Part shown: piece by piece, positions 1 to 11,356 of the stretch
How the letters are laid out: every line of letters starts with the position of its first letter
How positions within the stretch are numbered: the stretch's first letter is position 1
NCBI GenBank assembly: GCA_022478985.1
Contig: JAKSZP010002654.1
Span: 1-64,000 of the forward strand
DNA: 64,000 nucleotides
Direction of reading: 5' to 3'
From: Massospora cicadina
Taxonomy: Eukaryota; Entomophthoromycota; Entomophthoromycetes; Entomophthorales; Entomophthoraceae
The notes under the pieces: generated by a model
Databases searched by the model: none
What the model was told of the DNA's origin: nothing
Seen by the model: only the letters and a program-made list of their open reading frames with translations
Made by a program: the position numbers and the translations under genes

Positions 1-1134
1 CTGGACCTCCATCTTGGTTGATTTCATTGTGGAGTTACCAGTCTCAGATGGTTATGATGCCATCATGGTAGTGGTGGACCAGTTCACGAAAAGATTTCCC
101 ACTTTATTCCTTGCAGAACCACCATAACCGCAGCTGAGATGGCTAGGCTTTTCGTCATCCATGTGTTTGCGCTCCATGGGGTCCCCCAAGAAATTATCAG
201 CGACTGGGGCCCACAGTTTACCTCCATGTTTTGGGAAGAGTTGTGTAAAACTCTTCAGATTCGCCCTTGCCATTCAACTGCCTATCATCCCCAATTAGAT
301 GGGCATACTGAACGTGTGAACCAGTGCTTGGAACAGTTTCTGCGGTGTTACACCACTGCAGATCATTCAGATTGGGCTTCTCACCTTCCTATGGCCCAGT
401 TTAACTACAACAATATCTTGTACTCTTTGATCGGCTGTTCCCCATTTTTCCCCAGCCATGACTTTAACCCTGACTTTGACATGGAGCCCAGCTGTGGGTC
501 TAAGGTTGAAGCGGTGGTGGACTTTGCCAAGACAATCAAGTAGGTCCACCAGGGGGTTTACACAAGCTTGGAGGCGACTATGCAGGTATATAAGGAGAAT
601 GCTGATGGGAAGCACTGAGTGGGTCCCACATACAATGAAGGGGATCTCGTGATGCTTGATGCTTGTAATATCCCAATCAAGCAGCCATGTAAGAAGCTGA
701 GACCAAAGAGGATTGGCCCCTACCGCGTTGTTAGAAAGGTGGGCCATGCCTCATACCAGCTAAATCTCCCCCTATTCTGGATCTTCTCGGTGTTTCATGA
801 GAGCAAACTGGCGTTGTTTGAGGGCTCCCCACCAGAGACTCCTGAGGTCTATCTCATGGATGGGGCGCCAGAGTGGGAGGTGGAAGAAATAGTTGCCTCC
901 CGCCGCGTTAAAAGAAGACTCAAGTACCTGGTATCCTGGAAGGGCTTTGATAATGCAGAAAACAGTTGGGTTCCAGTGCGTGACTGTGTGCATGTCCAAG
1001 AACTGATTGAAGCCTTCCACCAGCATTTTACCCAGGCTGCCAGATCCCAACCAAAATTGACCTTCACTGCCATGAAGTTGGCCCCTGCCCACAAGAACTT
1101 TTCCCTGGCGCAAGCCCCTGGAGGGGGGGGTTGA
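1..1134 (+). pseudogene. Element A: 3' part of Ty3/gypsy pol (integrase core, GPY/F, chromodomain), cut by window edge
   Basis: This is the C-terminal part of a chromovirus polyprotein, which inserts the cDNA into host chromatin. The integrase core shows a first Asp near 20-22 (VDFIVELP), the second Asp at 202-204 (ISDWG) and Glu 36 residues on (GHTERVN), the classic D-x35-E spacing. A GPY/F module (GPYRVVRK, about 716-772) follows, then a chromodomain (about 870-1020; YLVSWKGF, ENSWVPV), which in this family binds modified histones. The frame breaks near 100 and at 541-620, so it is not functional. It ends beside the purine-rich tract 1143-1154 and the 3' LTR. Gag, protease and RT of this copy lie outside the window. 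Family identity is secure; clade assignment beyond chromovirus is inference. Confidence 0.9.
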
Positions 1135-1142
1135 GCCCCATC

Positions 1143-1157
1143 AGGAGGAGAGGGTAA
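1143..1157 (+). promoter_or_regulatory. Polypurine tract of element A
   Basis: The sequence AGGAGGAGAGGG followed by TAA lies directly before the TGT that opens the LTR. Elements B1 and B2 have the same arrangement (purines, GGG, TAA, TGT). In LTR retrotransposons such a tract primes plus-strand DNA synthesis. Confidence 0.7.
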
Positions 1158-2012
1158 TGTCATGTGAACATGACATAATAGTGGGGACCAACCCCAAAGA
1201 TAAGGCTGGGTGCTTGGAGGCCCAAAAGGTGAAGTTACAGGGCCTCCAGACCTGAAGCACACCCTAGACCAGCGTTGGGTATGGGCAAAATATGCCCAGG
1301 TTAGTCCTAGTGGGGTGCCAAGTGCCCAGCCCTTGAAGTTGAGCTAGGCATTAAAACAAACAATTTACTGAATGAACAAGGATGGTTCAACTCAGTTAGT
1401 CAAGGAGCAGGGTTTCAAAACCTGTTCTGTTTTCGAAATAACGCGCTCAGGCTAGATCCAACTTCAATCAATCACTCAAGTAAAGTCAGTTTCGGCTATT
1501 CCATCAACTCTGATGGCAGTATCGCCCTATTGGTGAGTCAGTGCTTGGGCCCACTATGGCATTAACCCTATTTCCCTGGTCAAGTTTAAATACATTTTCC
1601 CCGACTAACTGTCCTTGTTAGTTGACTCCTAAATAAACATATACCCCATTTTAAGTTATTTTTATTTTATGATATTCCAAGTGCTCCTATACATGAACCT
1701 CTTTTTTGGAGGTCATAAATTCCATTACACTTGCCATTGCAAGTACCATGCTGCTCTCCCCTCATGCATTATTTGTCCGCCAAAGGATCCCTCCAATCTG
1801 GGCCACCTAACCCCATCCTATATGTGAACCGCGTCGCCCTTATATGCGTTTTTATTATAGAATTCGCAATTTTATGCCTAAGCGGTTACTGCTCCAGCTA
1901 CCTCTGCTGGGCTCTGATCACTCTGTCACTAATGGCTAGTTCCCTGGCGTTGGCCTGGTGCACCACGCACTGCCACGCTGGGAACAGGAGAGTTATAGAC
2001 ACTCTCCTTACA
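1158..2012 (+). repeat. 3' LTR of element A (855 bp)
   Basis: It begins TGTCATG and ends CTCCTTACA. The boundaries are set by alignment with the solo copy at 24151-24992, which has a target duplication. It contains the dyad GGGCAAAATATGCCC (about 1284-1298) and, in U3 at 1249-1299, the peptide frame DLKHTLDQRWVWAKYAQ discussed in the findings. A hydrophobic open frame (1731-2018) fills the 3' part, with SLMASSLALAWC also conserved in the solo copy. The 5-bp flank GGATG cannot be matched because the 5' end of the element is outside the window. Confidence 0.85.
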
Positions 2013-2924
2013 GGATGATAGCCCTCAGTTATCTCGGCAAAATGAATGGAATCTGTTTGAATCAAACTGGTAATAGCAATTTAAGCCTCGAATTGAGGTG
2101 ATATTGGGTTATTGGGAAATTGCCTCGAATTAGGCGATTATGAAATTAACAAATGAAGAATTGATGGAATCAATAAGATGGAGAATAAATTACTAAGCCA
2201 TATGAGTCATAGTATCTGAAGTTGCTACAATATAGGCGAGATGAGAAGATCAAGGAGGGTTGTTGTTAAGCAGGCTGAAAGTGAGCGGGATTAGAAAAAG
2301 CCGCGATATTAAGTATAATGAATAAAGAAGTAGTGGGAGATAGTGCTTCATATTTATTTGTAAGTTTATTTTGTGTTCTAAGGGCAACAATCATCATATC
2401 ATTGTTCCTACATTCTCAGTGGTTTGAACCCTGTGCAAATCTGGCAGCGTATCTCTTGGATATCACAAATTTTATAACATGAGCCAAAAAAGTTGTTAAG
2501 AGAAGATAGCAAGAGCGAATATAATTGATCACTATTATTTTTGCTACAAGACAGACATCAACAGTAACGACCTTCTGTCAAGAACGAGGAGGGAGATCAG
2601 GAAATCAAGGATGACGAACCAAGATCCTGAATATGATAGCGGGTTGTATGCCCTGACCATGGGGAAAACTGGCTTTCTGGGACTAGCATTGTCACGAGCA
2701 GAAAGACTAGACTGGCATGAGAGTGGGTTGTGAGAACCACGCTCTGAGGAGGCAGTAGCGAGGAAATAAAAGGAAGTGAACTGCATGCCAAAAGTTGTCC
2801 TAAGTAGCGTTGAGTGCAGATCAGCTTTGCTCCAAAGGAAACTAAGAAATATTTAACCTTGTACAAGGCGGCAGTCTCCTGTTACAATCCTATTCTCGCT
2901 GTAAATCTAGGCAATAGGTAGATG
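2013..2924 (+). mobile_element. C1: 3' internal remnant of a C-family gypsy element
   Basis: The sequence from about 2470 to 2924 matches the last part of the internal region of element C (about 56380-56814). Shared words include GACATCAACAG, the CTCTGAG-GGCAGTAG block and the final purine-rich run before TGT. No intact frame remains. Element A apparently inserted into this copy, because A's LTR abuts it and the upstream part of C1 is missing. The part 2013-2470 is assigned only by position. Confidence 0.6.
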
Positions 2925-4083
2925 TGTTTGGATTTTTCCTACCTTTCCAGCTTCCTAGATTATCTGCTGGGTCTCTAGGGGATAAGTTCTTCTAGCAAAT
3001 GAATCATATATTAGTTGACCTTGATTTTAATTGAATAATGTCTGGGGATTTCTTGGGTAATTTTCTGGGTCTGGGTTTATCTGGGATCAATTTGGGTGAA
3101 TGCTTAAGATCTCATAAAGCAGAGTTGCCAACAAACCTGTGGTTTTGATATTTTATTGTTGATTAGTTATCAGGTGTAACAATTGGGATTGGTCAGGTTT
3201 CATCACTGACTTATTGGGGATTTAATTAGAAATTGTGAGGTGAGTGATGCCGCCTACAACTAGTGAATCTTTCAGTTGGTTTGCGACCTTCTATTATGGG
3301 TAAAGAGTCCCATTTGCTAGGCAGGTCGCTACCAAATGTGGTTGGTTCACTGTGATTGATTGGGAAACGTTTGGTACACTTTTTCTGGCTCTTTCTGTTT
3401 CAGGGCCTGAGGATGTCCGATGGAGGAATTCCTAACCTGATGGAGAAGACTATCACTGGTAGAGATGTCATAGGGAAGTTCAACAGCAATGGCTGCCGTT
3501 CCATGGCTGAGGCACCAACTGAGGAGTTGGGCGCCAAATTCCCCAATAAATGCTCTAGATTTCATAGTAAATAAAAGATGCTTCCTATTGAGAAATAAGT
3601 TCTATTCATCTTCAGTTAATTATTGTTGTGGTATACATTAATTATGGAATTTTTTGTTTATAAAGAGTAAGGATTTGATCAGGTTGGGACCATCTAGTAC
3701 TAAAAAAAAAAGAGTAAGGATTGGATATCCTTAGACAAGAAGCAGAGCTTTGATGTGAATTTCCGCAGACTCAACGTGATGAGAAGAAAGGCTGGGAACC
3801 TTTGAAATTGAGAGTGGATTAAGTTCAGCTGGAACAGGGAAGAAGTCCCTATAGTTTACATAATCAGTATTTTGTGGATTCTTACAGGTCTAACGTTGGG
3901 CTATATTGGGCTTATCTATTCAACTACGGGTAATAGTCATCATACTATTATTGCTCACATATCAATTATTATCAATCAACGCAAATCTTGCACATACCAA
4001 ACCTGTGCAGTTGTTACTTCTGGGAAACTATCAGTCAAGTCAGTTCTGAAAATTTGGGGACAATAAACCCAGAATTTTTAAAA
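2925..4083 (+). repeat. 3' LTR of C1 (about 1159 bp)
   Basis: It aligns along its whole length with the two LTRs of element C (27675-28806 and 56815-58230). Shared blocks include TGAATGCTTAAGAT, CAGAGTTGCCAACAAA, CAGGTGTAACAATTGGGATT and AAACCCAGAA near the end. It starts TGTTTGG; the end is set by alignment, since the terminal ACA has decayed. It lies against the integrase end of element F, so C1 probably inserted into F. Confidence 0.8.
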
Positions 4084-5650
4084 AGGGGTTAAAGGCTTAA
4101 TTTATAAAGAAGGGAGAACACCAAATGGAAGAATGCTTGCCGTTGTCATAGCTTAAATTGCACTAAGGGAGATGTGATGCCCAATCTGCATGATCAGCCG
4201 CCATGTAACATCAGAAAATGTTCTAAACACTGGTTCACACATTCTATCTTCTCATCTTGATGTGAATGGAAGTCAGTATAATGGCAATGATATATCTGAA
4301 GAATCTTTCACAAAACTTTCCAATTTACAGACGTGAACTGGGCTTCCACAGTCGCTGATTAATTCTTGACGACCCCATGGGCAGAGAAAACATGGGAAAG
4401 AAAAACATTTCCATCTGAGCCGCCATTACTGTGGTGTGACATATTATGAAATGGGAAAACTTGGTGAACTGGTCCACCACTACAATGATAGCATCATACC
4501 TATCAGAGAGGGCTAGTTCCACGAGAAAATCAGCTGAGAGGAAATCCAGTGTCCCTCTGCAAACTGAACTGGCACCAACACCCCACGAGAGACTGACGAT
4601 TTGGTTTCATTCTGTTGCAGATAAGGCACTAACTATCTTGTAACCTGTGTAAAAATTCATTTCCAAGAATATTTATGGCAGATAAGTTCCAGGGTTTTCG
4701 CCTTCCCAGGGTGCCTTAAAATTATAACATCATGATGTTCCTTTAATATCTCTAGGTGAAGTGGTACTGTGGAAACCTATAAGCGTCTCTGGAACCATAC
4801 CATATCATCCTTTACATGGTACCCCTTTGTTATATCCTCCTGATTTTAATTGCCTTTAACAATAATGTAAGTATATTTCAATAAAAATGGACTAAGATAG
4901 GATGGCCTTTCTGTACATACCATACTCATATAGGCTCTCCAGGAAAACAGAAACCGCAATGCATGCAGTGGAGGATGGATGCTAAGGTACAATCTTCACT
5001 GGAGGAATCACCAGGTGGGTGTATGCAACTCCACTTCCTTGGGGGTCAGGAGCTAAAAAAGGATAGTGATTAAAAGCTTCAGCCAACCCATTCTCCTTGC
5101 CTTTCATAAACGTATATGAGAATGAAAATTGTGCAAGGGTCTCATACATGGGGGTTTGTCATGGGTCTGGACATGAGGGGCTCAGTAATACAGCTAAGAC
5201 CAATGGTCAGCATGAATGTGGAATTTCTGAGAAGAACCATGAAGATGATGGCGTCAATAGTTTATTAATTTCACTAATGTAAATAGTTCCTTGATATATA
5301 CAACTACTCTAACTCAGGTAAGGACATCTTTCAGTAAATATATCCTATGGGATGGTCAACTCCATCTTTGCCCTCCTGTAACAGAGTAGCAGCAATAGAA
5401 AAGTTTGAGGATTCGCTAGATAATATAAACTACATATCTGGATACACGTGGTCAACAACTGATGTGGAGAGAAAAGTGCACTTTAAATCTTGGAAGTCAT
5501 CCTACAGTTCAGATAACCACTGCAAAGTTTTTGCCCCACTGGCTATATACAATGGTGATGCTAACTATGAAAGGTATAGATTAAACTTATTAAGTAAGGT
5601 TCAAGTACCCCAAAAACTTCTCAATTCATTAATTGAGGTTGTTGTGAGAC
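4084..5650 (-). pseudogene. Element F: RNase H and integrase remnants
   Basis: Read on the minus strand, this part shows an RNase H end (YTFMKGKENGLAEAF, about 5060-5130, like the usual R-x-NxLADALS block). An integrase core follows, with YDAIIVVVDQFTKFSHF (about 4440-4500), then CVNQCLEHFL near 4180-4210. The integrase closely resembles that of element A (DAIMVVVDQFTK, VNQCLEQFLR), so F belongs to the same lineage. Stops and frameshifts are frequent. The integrase ends at 4084, where the C1 LTR begins, so the remaining integrase and chromodomain were displaced leftwards out of the window. Confidence 0.75.
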
Positions 5651-6560
5651 AATCACAGATATCCTTCTCCTTGTTTGAAGTGATCATGTGACATTTGTCA
5701 AAAACTTTATTTCTCATAAAGTTAATCTGAGACATAAAAAATTCGCACTTACTAATCTTTAGCGTCTGATTGCTGCAATAAAATGCTCAACCACTTGCCG
5801 CAGGTGAATCTCATGGGACGCTTAATCAGGGGAGAAAACTAGGATGTCATCCATATAGGCCACAGAACATACACCTAAAACTCATAACGCTGCATTATCA
5901 CAATGTTGATAAATTGCAGGTGCATTATTAAGGCCAAAAAGCATGACCTGGAATTGGAAAATCCCTTTCTGGTATAGAATGGTGTAAGCCTTCCCTGATC
6001 CTTTTTGATGGGGATCTTGTTAAAGACAACTAAACAATCAATATAGGGGAAGCCTCTGGCTATCTCCACATAATGGCAATTTGTACCTCCATAGGAATGT
6101 GATGCAGATTGGGTATGGTGACATATAAGTTTCCATAATCTACAAAAGGGCATAGAGTACCTCTGCCTTTTCCACAAATAGAGGTGGCAATACTGGAGAG
6201 GTACATTTAAAAATGAATCTATGGTAAGTTGATCTGTAACGCAAACATCTAATGCTGCCTCTTACTGCAAAGTCAAAGGGTAGATTGGAGAGAAAATGAA
6301 AATCAGGTTAACTGTGAGCTTGAATTACAATCAAATTTAGAATGATCAGGTAAGTCATTTGCAGAAGCTGCATCAAACTAAGACTTCAACCCTTCCAAAT
6401 AGAAAGTTAAGGGTTCTTCTGGAGCATGCTGCAGCAAAGGTGCCAGATTAAGCTTATGTACATTGGGACATTGGGGAAAATTGACCAGAGTGTCCAACTC
6501 TGACAAGGGAATTACTTAATTCTTGCCCATACAATAAGTACGAATTTAAAATTATTGATC
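5651..6560 (-). pseudogene. Element F: reverse transcriptase remnant
   Basis: The minus strand carries the RT block FQFQVMLFGLNNAPAIYQ (about 5905-5960), followed by the catalytic box YMDDILVFS, with YMDD at 5846-5857 still intact. Upstream pieces (IPPYPICI, IKKDQGRLTPFYT) match the fingers and palm of Ty3/gypsy RT, but in shifting frames. Length and order (PR at 6583-7002, then RT, then RNase H and IN) fit a normal gypsy pol on the minus strand. It is non-functional because of many stops. Confidence 0.75.
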
Positions 6561-6582
6561 TCAAATTGGTTATGATATCAAA

Positions 6583-7002
6583 TCATGCAATCACTTCATC
6601 CCATGATAATGGGGCACACAAGTTTTTGATTTCCAAGAAGCGGTTATTCAGGTAGTATCTACCAACTTGGTAATCACCCAAACCCTGAACTTTCAGTGTG
6701 GGCATACCCTGGGAGGCAGCTGCCATAGACATACCCCCAGGTAAGTAGTTTACCTCATGGTAATCAGCTAGTTCTTGGTCAATAAAAATCTTAGAGGCAC
6801 CAGTATCCACCAAAATAGTTGTAATGAATTTCCCTAAAGGGGATGAAAAGGTATCAGAAAATAGATTAATAATTAGAATAATATTTTTTATAACTGATAG
6901 AGCTAACAGTTCACTAGTAGGATCTTCATCAGGCATAATGATCCCACCAGGATGTGTTTTTAAATCAAAGAATGTTGAAAGATAGCTTGCCACTCTTACC
7001 AC
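6583..7002 (-). pseudogene. Element F: aspartic protease domain
   Basis: This is an open stretch of about 139 codons containing the retropepsin active site TTILVDTGASKIF (DTGA at 6796-6807). Downstream is the usual hydrophobic loop (MSMAAASQGMPTLKVQGLG). The enzyme cleaves Gag-Pol after virus-like particle assembly. The catalytic residues are unchanged and this part of F is the least broken. It lies between the gag remnant (7011-7493) and RT. The open frame here ends at 6583; the join to RT is frameshifted. Confidence 0.8.
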
Positions 7003-7010
7003 TGAGGGTA

Positions 7011-7493
7011 CTTACCACACAGTTTTATCTGTAAGAATACTTATCAGCATATTGTAATAACTCTTTCTCAACTTCCTGAGTTTGGTGAGCCATTTTGGTG
7101 GTCAATCATGGGTTCTCAAGGGAAATATGATAAATGGAAATCAGTTCCAAGATAGACCTTCAAGAGCTTATGAAAGGCTTATTTGTATATATAAATTATC
7201 ATTGAAAATGACTCTATTGTGCTCTAAAAGGAAAATACCCAATCTGATAGCTGGATGGACGTTGCTATCCACCACTATAAAGTGAGGTCCCCTTCTGATG
7301 AGGGTTATCCTGGTTCTGAAGAGAGGATTTTTTAGCAAATACCATATCAGATGATTTATCCATTACTGACTCAGGGCTAGACTTGTGCTGATTCTTTTTT
7401 CCATCAAGAAAGAAGGAGTGGCAGTGAGAGACACTTCCACATTAAAATAAGTATCAGTGTTTTTAGAGCTGTATTTATAGGGGTCTCCGCAGG
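7011..7493 (-). pseudogene. Element F: gag, 3' part
   Basis: The minus-strand frame contains DMVFAKKSSLQNQDNPHQKG and a PSSYQIGYFPF segment, broken by stops. It is the continuation of the gag fragment at 19473-20050; the two are separated by element E, whose GCAGG duplications sit exactly at the break. No zinc knuckle can be recognised. The call rests on position before the protease and on this continuity. Confidence 0.5.
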
Positions 7494-8399
7494 TGTTGGT
7501 ATTCTTCCTGTGCAAGGTGGAAGCCTAGTCTCAGGGAGAAGATCAACAGAAACCAATATGTGGTACTTGATTTATGAGATGCTCAAATGGTCTGATAAGA
7601 CCTGAATTATGGTTTTTTGGTTCAAGTAATTTAATTATTATAAATAACTACTTTGACTTTAAAAAGGGTGTGTGGAATAGTTAGGATTGGCGCCCCACTA
7701 TCACCCCTCATGACGCAGCTTTAAATCCCGTTGTGGCAGAATTTGTATTTCTGTGCTAAGAGAATATCAATACATGTGGATTCGCGCACCATGCCTTGTA
7801 CTGACGAAGAGAATTAGTGAAATTAGATCATGTAATCCTGGCCTATCAGAACACACACAGAAAGGATTCACCCCCAGTCTTAGTATTTTGTCCTCCACTC
7901 CTATATTTTCGCTCCCTATTCCCTTATTCTTTCTATTGGTGTGGTATATTTGTCCCAAGGTCGGCCCACCTCAAAAATTAAAATACATTGAGCTTAAGAA
8001 TTCATTTGGATTTTGCCAAACTGTATAATGCCTACAATTTGTTTTAACACTAGTTTATTAAATATTGTGGAAAACTTCCAATTCCCCTTTAAAATCTAAC
8101 ACTATTTTCCATCCATCCACATATTGTGACTATCCTCTTGGATATGCAGACCATTTGACTCTACTGAAGGTTATTACAATGATCTAATGATCCCACACTA
8201 ACTTCCTGAATCCTTAGCACTTGTAAAGAGTGCTTATATAATGCAGATAAAATTCTTTTTACTCCAGATATTTGTTATAATTCGTAATTATATGCTTTCT
8301 TTAAAAGTAAATAAGTCATGAAGTTACCCATGAGAGCAAACTTTGAATCCCTCCTTTCAAATGGATGTACCACCAGTGCTTCTCCTCTGTAATCCAACA
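7494..8399 (+). repeat. 5' LTR of element E (906 bp including a SINE)
   Basis: It opens TGTTGG, continues through AAGGTGGAAGCCTAGTC and GGGAGAAGATCAACAGA, and closes near TCCAACA. It aligns with 18895-19472 (578 bp) except for about 321 extra bases at 7663-7983, which are the SINE. The shared 3' half includes CATGAAGTTACCCATGA and TTCTCCTCT. Confidence 0.85.
7663..7983 (+). mobile_element. SINE S1 (tRNA-headed, LINE-type 3' tail)
   Basis: About 321 bp absent from the other LTR of E. The head has an A-box-like TAGTTAGGATTGG (about 7678) and a B-box-like GCTTTAAATCC (about 7718). The 3' end reads GGTGTGGTATATTTGTCCC then AAGGTCGGCCCACCTC, the tail shared with the LINE and the other SINEs. Flanking TACTTTGACTTTAA and TACATTGAGCTTAA are probably a decayed target duplication (11 of 14 match). 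It is presumably a Pol III transcript mobilised by LINE proteins. Confidence 0.75.
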
Positions 8400-8405
8400 A
8401 AATAA

Positions 8406-8420
8406 TGGTGCTTCTTTCCA
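8406..8420 (+). promoter_or_regulatory. Possible primer-binding site of element E
   Basis: TGGTGCTTCTTTCC lies 6 nt after the 5' LTR. It resembles the TGGTGCTCTCTAC that follows the 5' LTRs of elements C and D. The match is decayed and the extra spacing is odd, so this is tentative. Confidence 0.45.
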
Positions 8421-9914
8421 TGTGCTTCCAAGTTTTACCAAGAACATATATGTTCTATAAAAGGTAACAATTTAAAAGCGGCATGTTTCTTCTAAAAACT
8501 TTAAACCTAAGGTCTGGTGAGATGGAAGATGTTTTAAAATTCTAAGTATGACTATGTCAACGGTTATCAGGGACTACTTAACACAGCTCATTACCTTTTT
8601 ACTGAGCTTACCTATAACCCTTAAAGAAACTAAGGAAGAGAAAATCTTATACAGCTTTGTAAGGTTTCGATAAAATTCAACTTAATTTGCTTTATGACCA
8701 TGCTAAGAGAGCATTTACTCAAATTCTAAAAGAGCTTTCTCTAGATCTTTCACCCTCTTTAAAATTCTTCTATTTATGAGTTAGCCCTAAATGTAGTTGG
8801 AGAAATGCTCCAAAAATACTCCACCTAATTGGACCAATTCATACCATGGACCAAAAGGTCATCCTTAAATAAAGAAATATAACAGCATTGAAGTCAAAGT
8901 AGGAACCCCTCAGAAAACTAGAACAACATAGTCAAAAGGAAGTTCAAAGCCTTCACTAACCTTAAACCTAAATCTAAAGGAGCGAAAAGGAATTGGACTA
9001 AAGAGGAAACAATCAATAAAAATTTATTTATAGGATCTTAATGTAGAGCATCAAGCTCATATCAAGTTTTTAGAAATTCTTGACTTAGGTTGTGAGGTTA
9101 TCATTATGATGACTCTAATGATGATGAACTCAGCTGCATACTAGATCCTCCTTATTGTCTTCAGAAATCAAATAGAATCTAGTCTTCAAGTCATTCCAAT
9201 GGAAAACTAACCGCATCAAATTTTTTTATAATCAAAATCCACAAATCACAACTATTTTCCTAACAATCTTATTATAGGTGCCCCACAAGATGATCCAACT
9301 GATGAGGCTAATGAAACTCTAGAGAACTTTACCAGTCCACCTGACCCAATTGAATCAAAAACAAGTTTAGGATGCTTAAGCTCAAATAAGGTTTTTCAGT
9401 TGGATGTTGGAGAATTATAACCATTAAATCTAAAAATAGAGATTAAAGATGTGTACACAAATGCTATCGCTTATTTGGCAACTAAAATTTAGTTCTCCTC
9501 AATGATTTCATTTTTTTTATTTGAGACTCAAAGAAAGTATAAATACTTATTTTAATGGCTGTTTGGGGTTTAAAAGTGCCAAACATAATTTTGAAAGAGC
9601 ATCATCTAAGCACTTGTACCAATCAAATTGGGCAACATGTCCAGAGCAAGCTTCTGAATTCAATGATAGCATTAGACTTTGAACCTCACGGATGCCTTAG
9701 AAAACAATCATCAAATTGCAATGCCCAAAAGCGCCAGACAAGTTTCCTGGGAATTAACTTTGCTCAAGTAGCGACGAACTTGATGACTCCCTACTGACAA
9801 GTTTAACGCTTGTTGATTCTAATAGCTCCAATCAAAGATTTGGCCATATATTACTAAAATTAAGTATCAAAATTACCTGTTTTAGCTCTCAGTTTGGGAT
9901 GAAGCCAAACCTGA
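8421..9914 (+). other. Element E internal region, no recognisable gene
   Basis: AT-rich with many stops in all frames. Short coding-like pieces occur (for example AKRNWTKEETINKN near 8980-9020 and PQDDPTDEANETLENFTSPP near 9280-9345), but no domain can be named. It is probably the eroded 5' part of whatever E encoded. Confidence 0.4.
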
Positions 9915-10800
9915 CAGGATAAGGCCCATAATCTGATTGACATGGGAACCAGAACAGAAGAGGACGTAGATCTTATCATTGACATAAGGAAACTCAGCAG
10001 TAAGACACCACCTATTGAGCATTCTCAAGAACTAATTTATCCCTGAAGTTGGGAACAAGGTTGACATCCCATATGAGCTTTGCCCCAAAAACCACATTGT
10101 CACCAAACTAAGGTGGATAAATCATGAGTCTTCACATGCCCCATCTTTCTATCTAGAAGTGGTCAAAATGTCTAAGGATCTTCAAGCAATCTGACAGAAG
10201 GTTGGAAGTTTGGATGGCAAGATTGTATCCCTCCTCAACGAGAATGCTAGCTTATCCCAAACAATCAATGAGATCAAGAAGGAGGGCGATAGCTCTGCCA
10301 AGGTTCATGTGCCCTGCCAGAAGGTGGCCATCTTTAATAGTATTAAAGCCATTAAATTTGGGTCGTTGACCCAGGACTTAATCCAGTCCTTCTATCTTGA
10401 GATCATGTCTGCGTCCTTTCCCTCCCAGTTAAAATCAAGATTGGATTCCTGGGGCCCAAGGTTACTCTACCCATCAAGCGGCCATCTGTTCTGTGGTGTG
10501 TGTGAAGCTGGAAAATATTCCCTTCCTCAACCCATCAATTGCTGACAACCAGTACAGCCACTCTTCCTTTGTTGTGCTTAAGCTTACCTGCAAGGCTGAG
10601 ACCAGCAAGGACAAGACTCTGCTCTCCTTCACTATTGACCACCAACAGCGTGAACAACAGTTTAAGAATTTTGCCCAAATCAAGGACCAAGTCTATCAGC
10701 TTGCTCATCAGCGCACCACTGTTTTGGATAATGTAGGAATCCAGCCTGTTAGTGCTTTCTGGTGCTTATGCCGCTGGATCCCACAAAGCTATTATTAAAT
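9915..10800 (+). pseudogene. Unrecognised decayed ORF inside element E
   Basis: Three or four collinear pieces read like protein. They are DKAHNLIDMGTRTEED (about 9919-10044); IPEVGNKVDIPYELC leading through a possible coiled coil (GKIVSLLNENASLSQTINEI, about 10216-10275) to about 10430; VKIKIGFLGPKVTLPIKRPS (about 10430-10490); and a last open piece from 10493 to 10798 rich in charged residues (KAETSKDKTLLSFTIDHQQR). At least three frameshifts and one TGA (10192-10194) break it. I do not recognise the family: no zinc knuckle, protease or polymerase motif is visible. An AATAAA lies at 10804. It could be a divergent gag of E, a captured host gene or an endogenised viral gene; none can be chosen from sequence alone. 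Confidence 0.45.
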
Positions 10801-11356
10801 TTTAATAAATGGGCACTACTAAAAAACTTGGGTTTTATGTGTTTTTATCATTAGCGAGGGGTAGATAGAAAAAAACGATCCCCTAAATATCTGACTGATC
10901 TGTATATAAAAAGTTTCAAAGGTCAGAGGGAATTTACAAGTTTATTATGGCTTATTAACATCCAAATTAGGATATGATAAAGTAGCCTATTGAAGATCAG
11001 AACACTCACTTCGCCTGGGCTGCATGATGGATGGGGAATTAATGGCTGGCATTACATACCTGTGTGGTAATGCTTTAATTAGCTTCAGCCAATCCCCATT
11101 AGCAGAAATTATTTTATCTCAGGGGACCCCCACCACGCCTATAAAAGGGGATGGTCCCTGCATAGGTGTGTGAAGGGACCTGTGGTGGCTGAGGGAGTTC
11201 CATTTGATGGACGCCCTAGGTTCTGCGGCATGGTCAGAGAAATTTGTTTTGCTCAGCTTATTGGTTGTTGCCTTAAAATTTCTTAAAATCATGTTTCACC
11301 GATTTGTGGGTTCCACCAAAATTAACCAAGGTCTTTTGGTTGACAATATCATAGAT
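10801..11356 (+). other. Element E internal region with TATA-box-like site
   Basis: No gene is seen. A good TATA box (TATAAAAG at 11140-11147) lies between the inverted arms CAGGGGACC and GGTCCCTG (about 11120 and 11153). It could be a promoter, but what it would drive is unclear because element D was inserted about 210 bp downstream. Confidence 0.35.

Noticed and set aside
5347..5691. 114-codon plus-strand frame
   Set aside because: It lies in the minus-strand pol of element F. It has no motif of its own and there is no second copy to support it.
11140..11147. TATA box as the promoter of element D
   Set aside because: It lies outside the D LTR, in element E sequence, so it cannot belong to D; its role is unknown.
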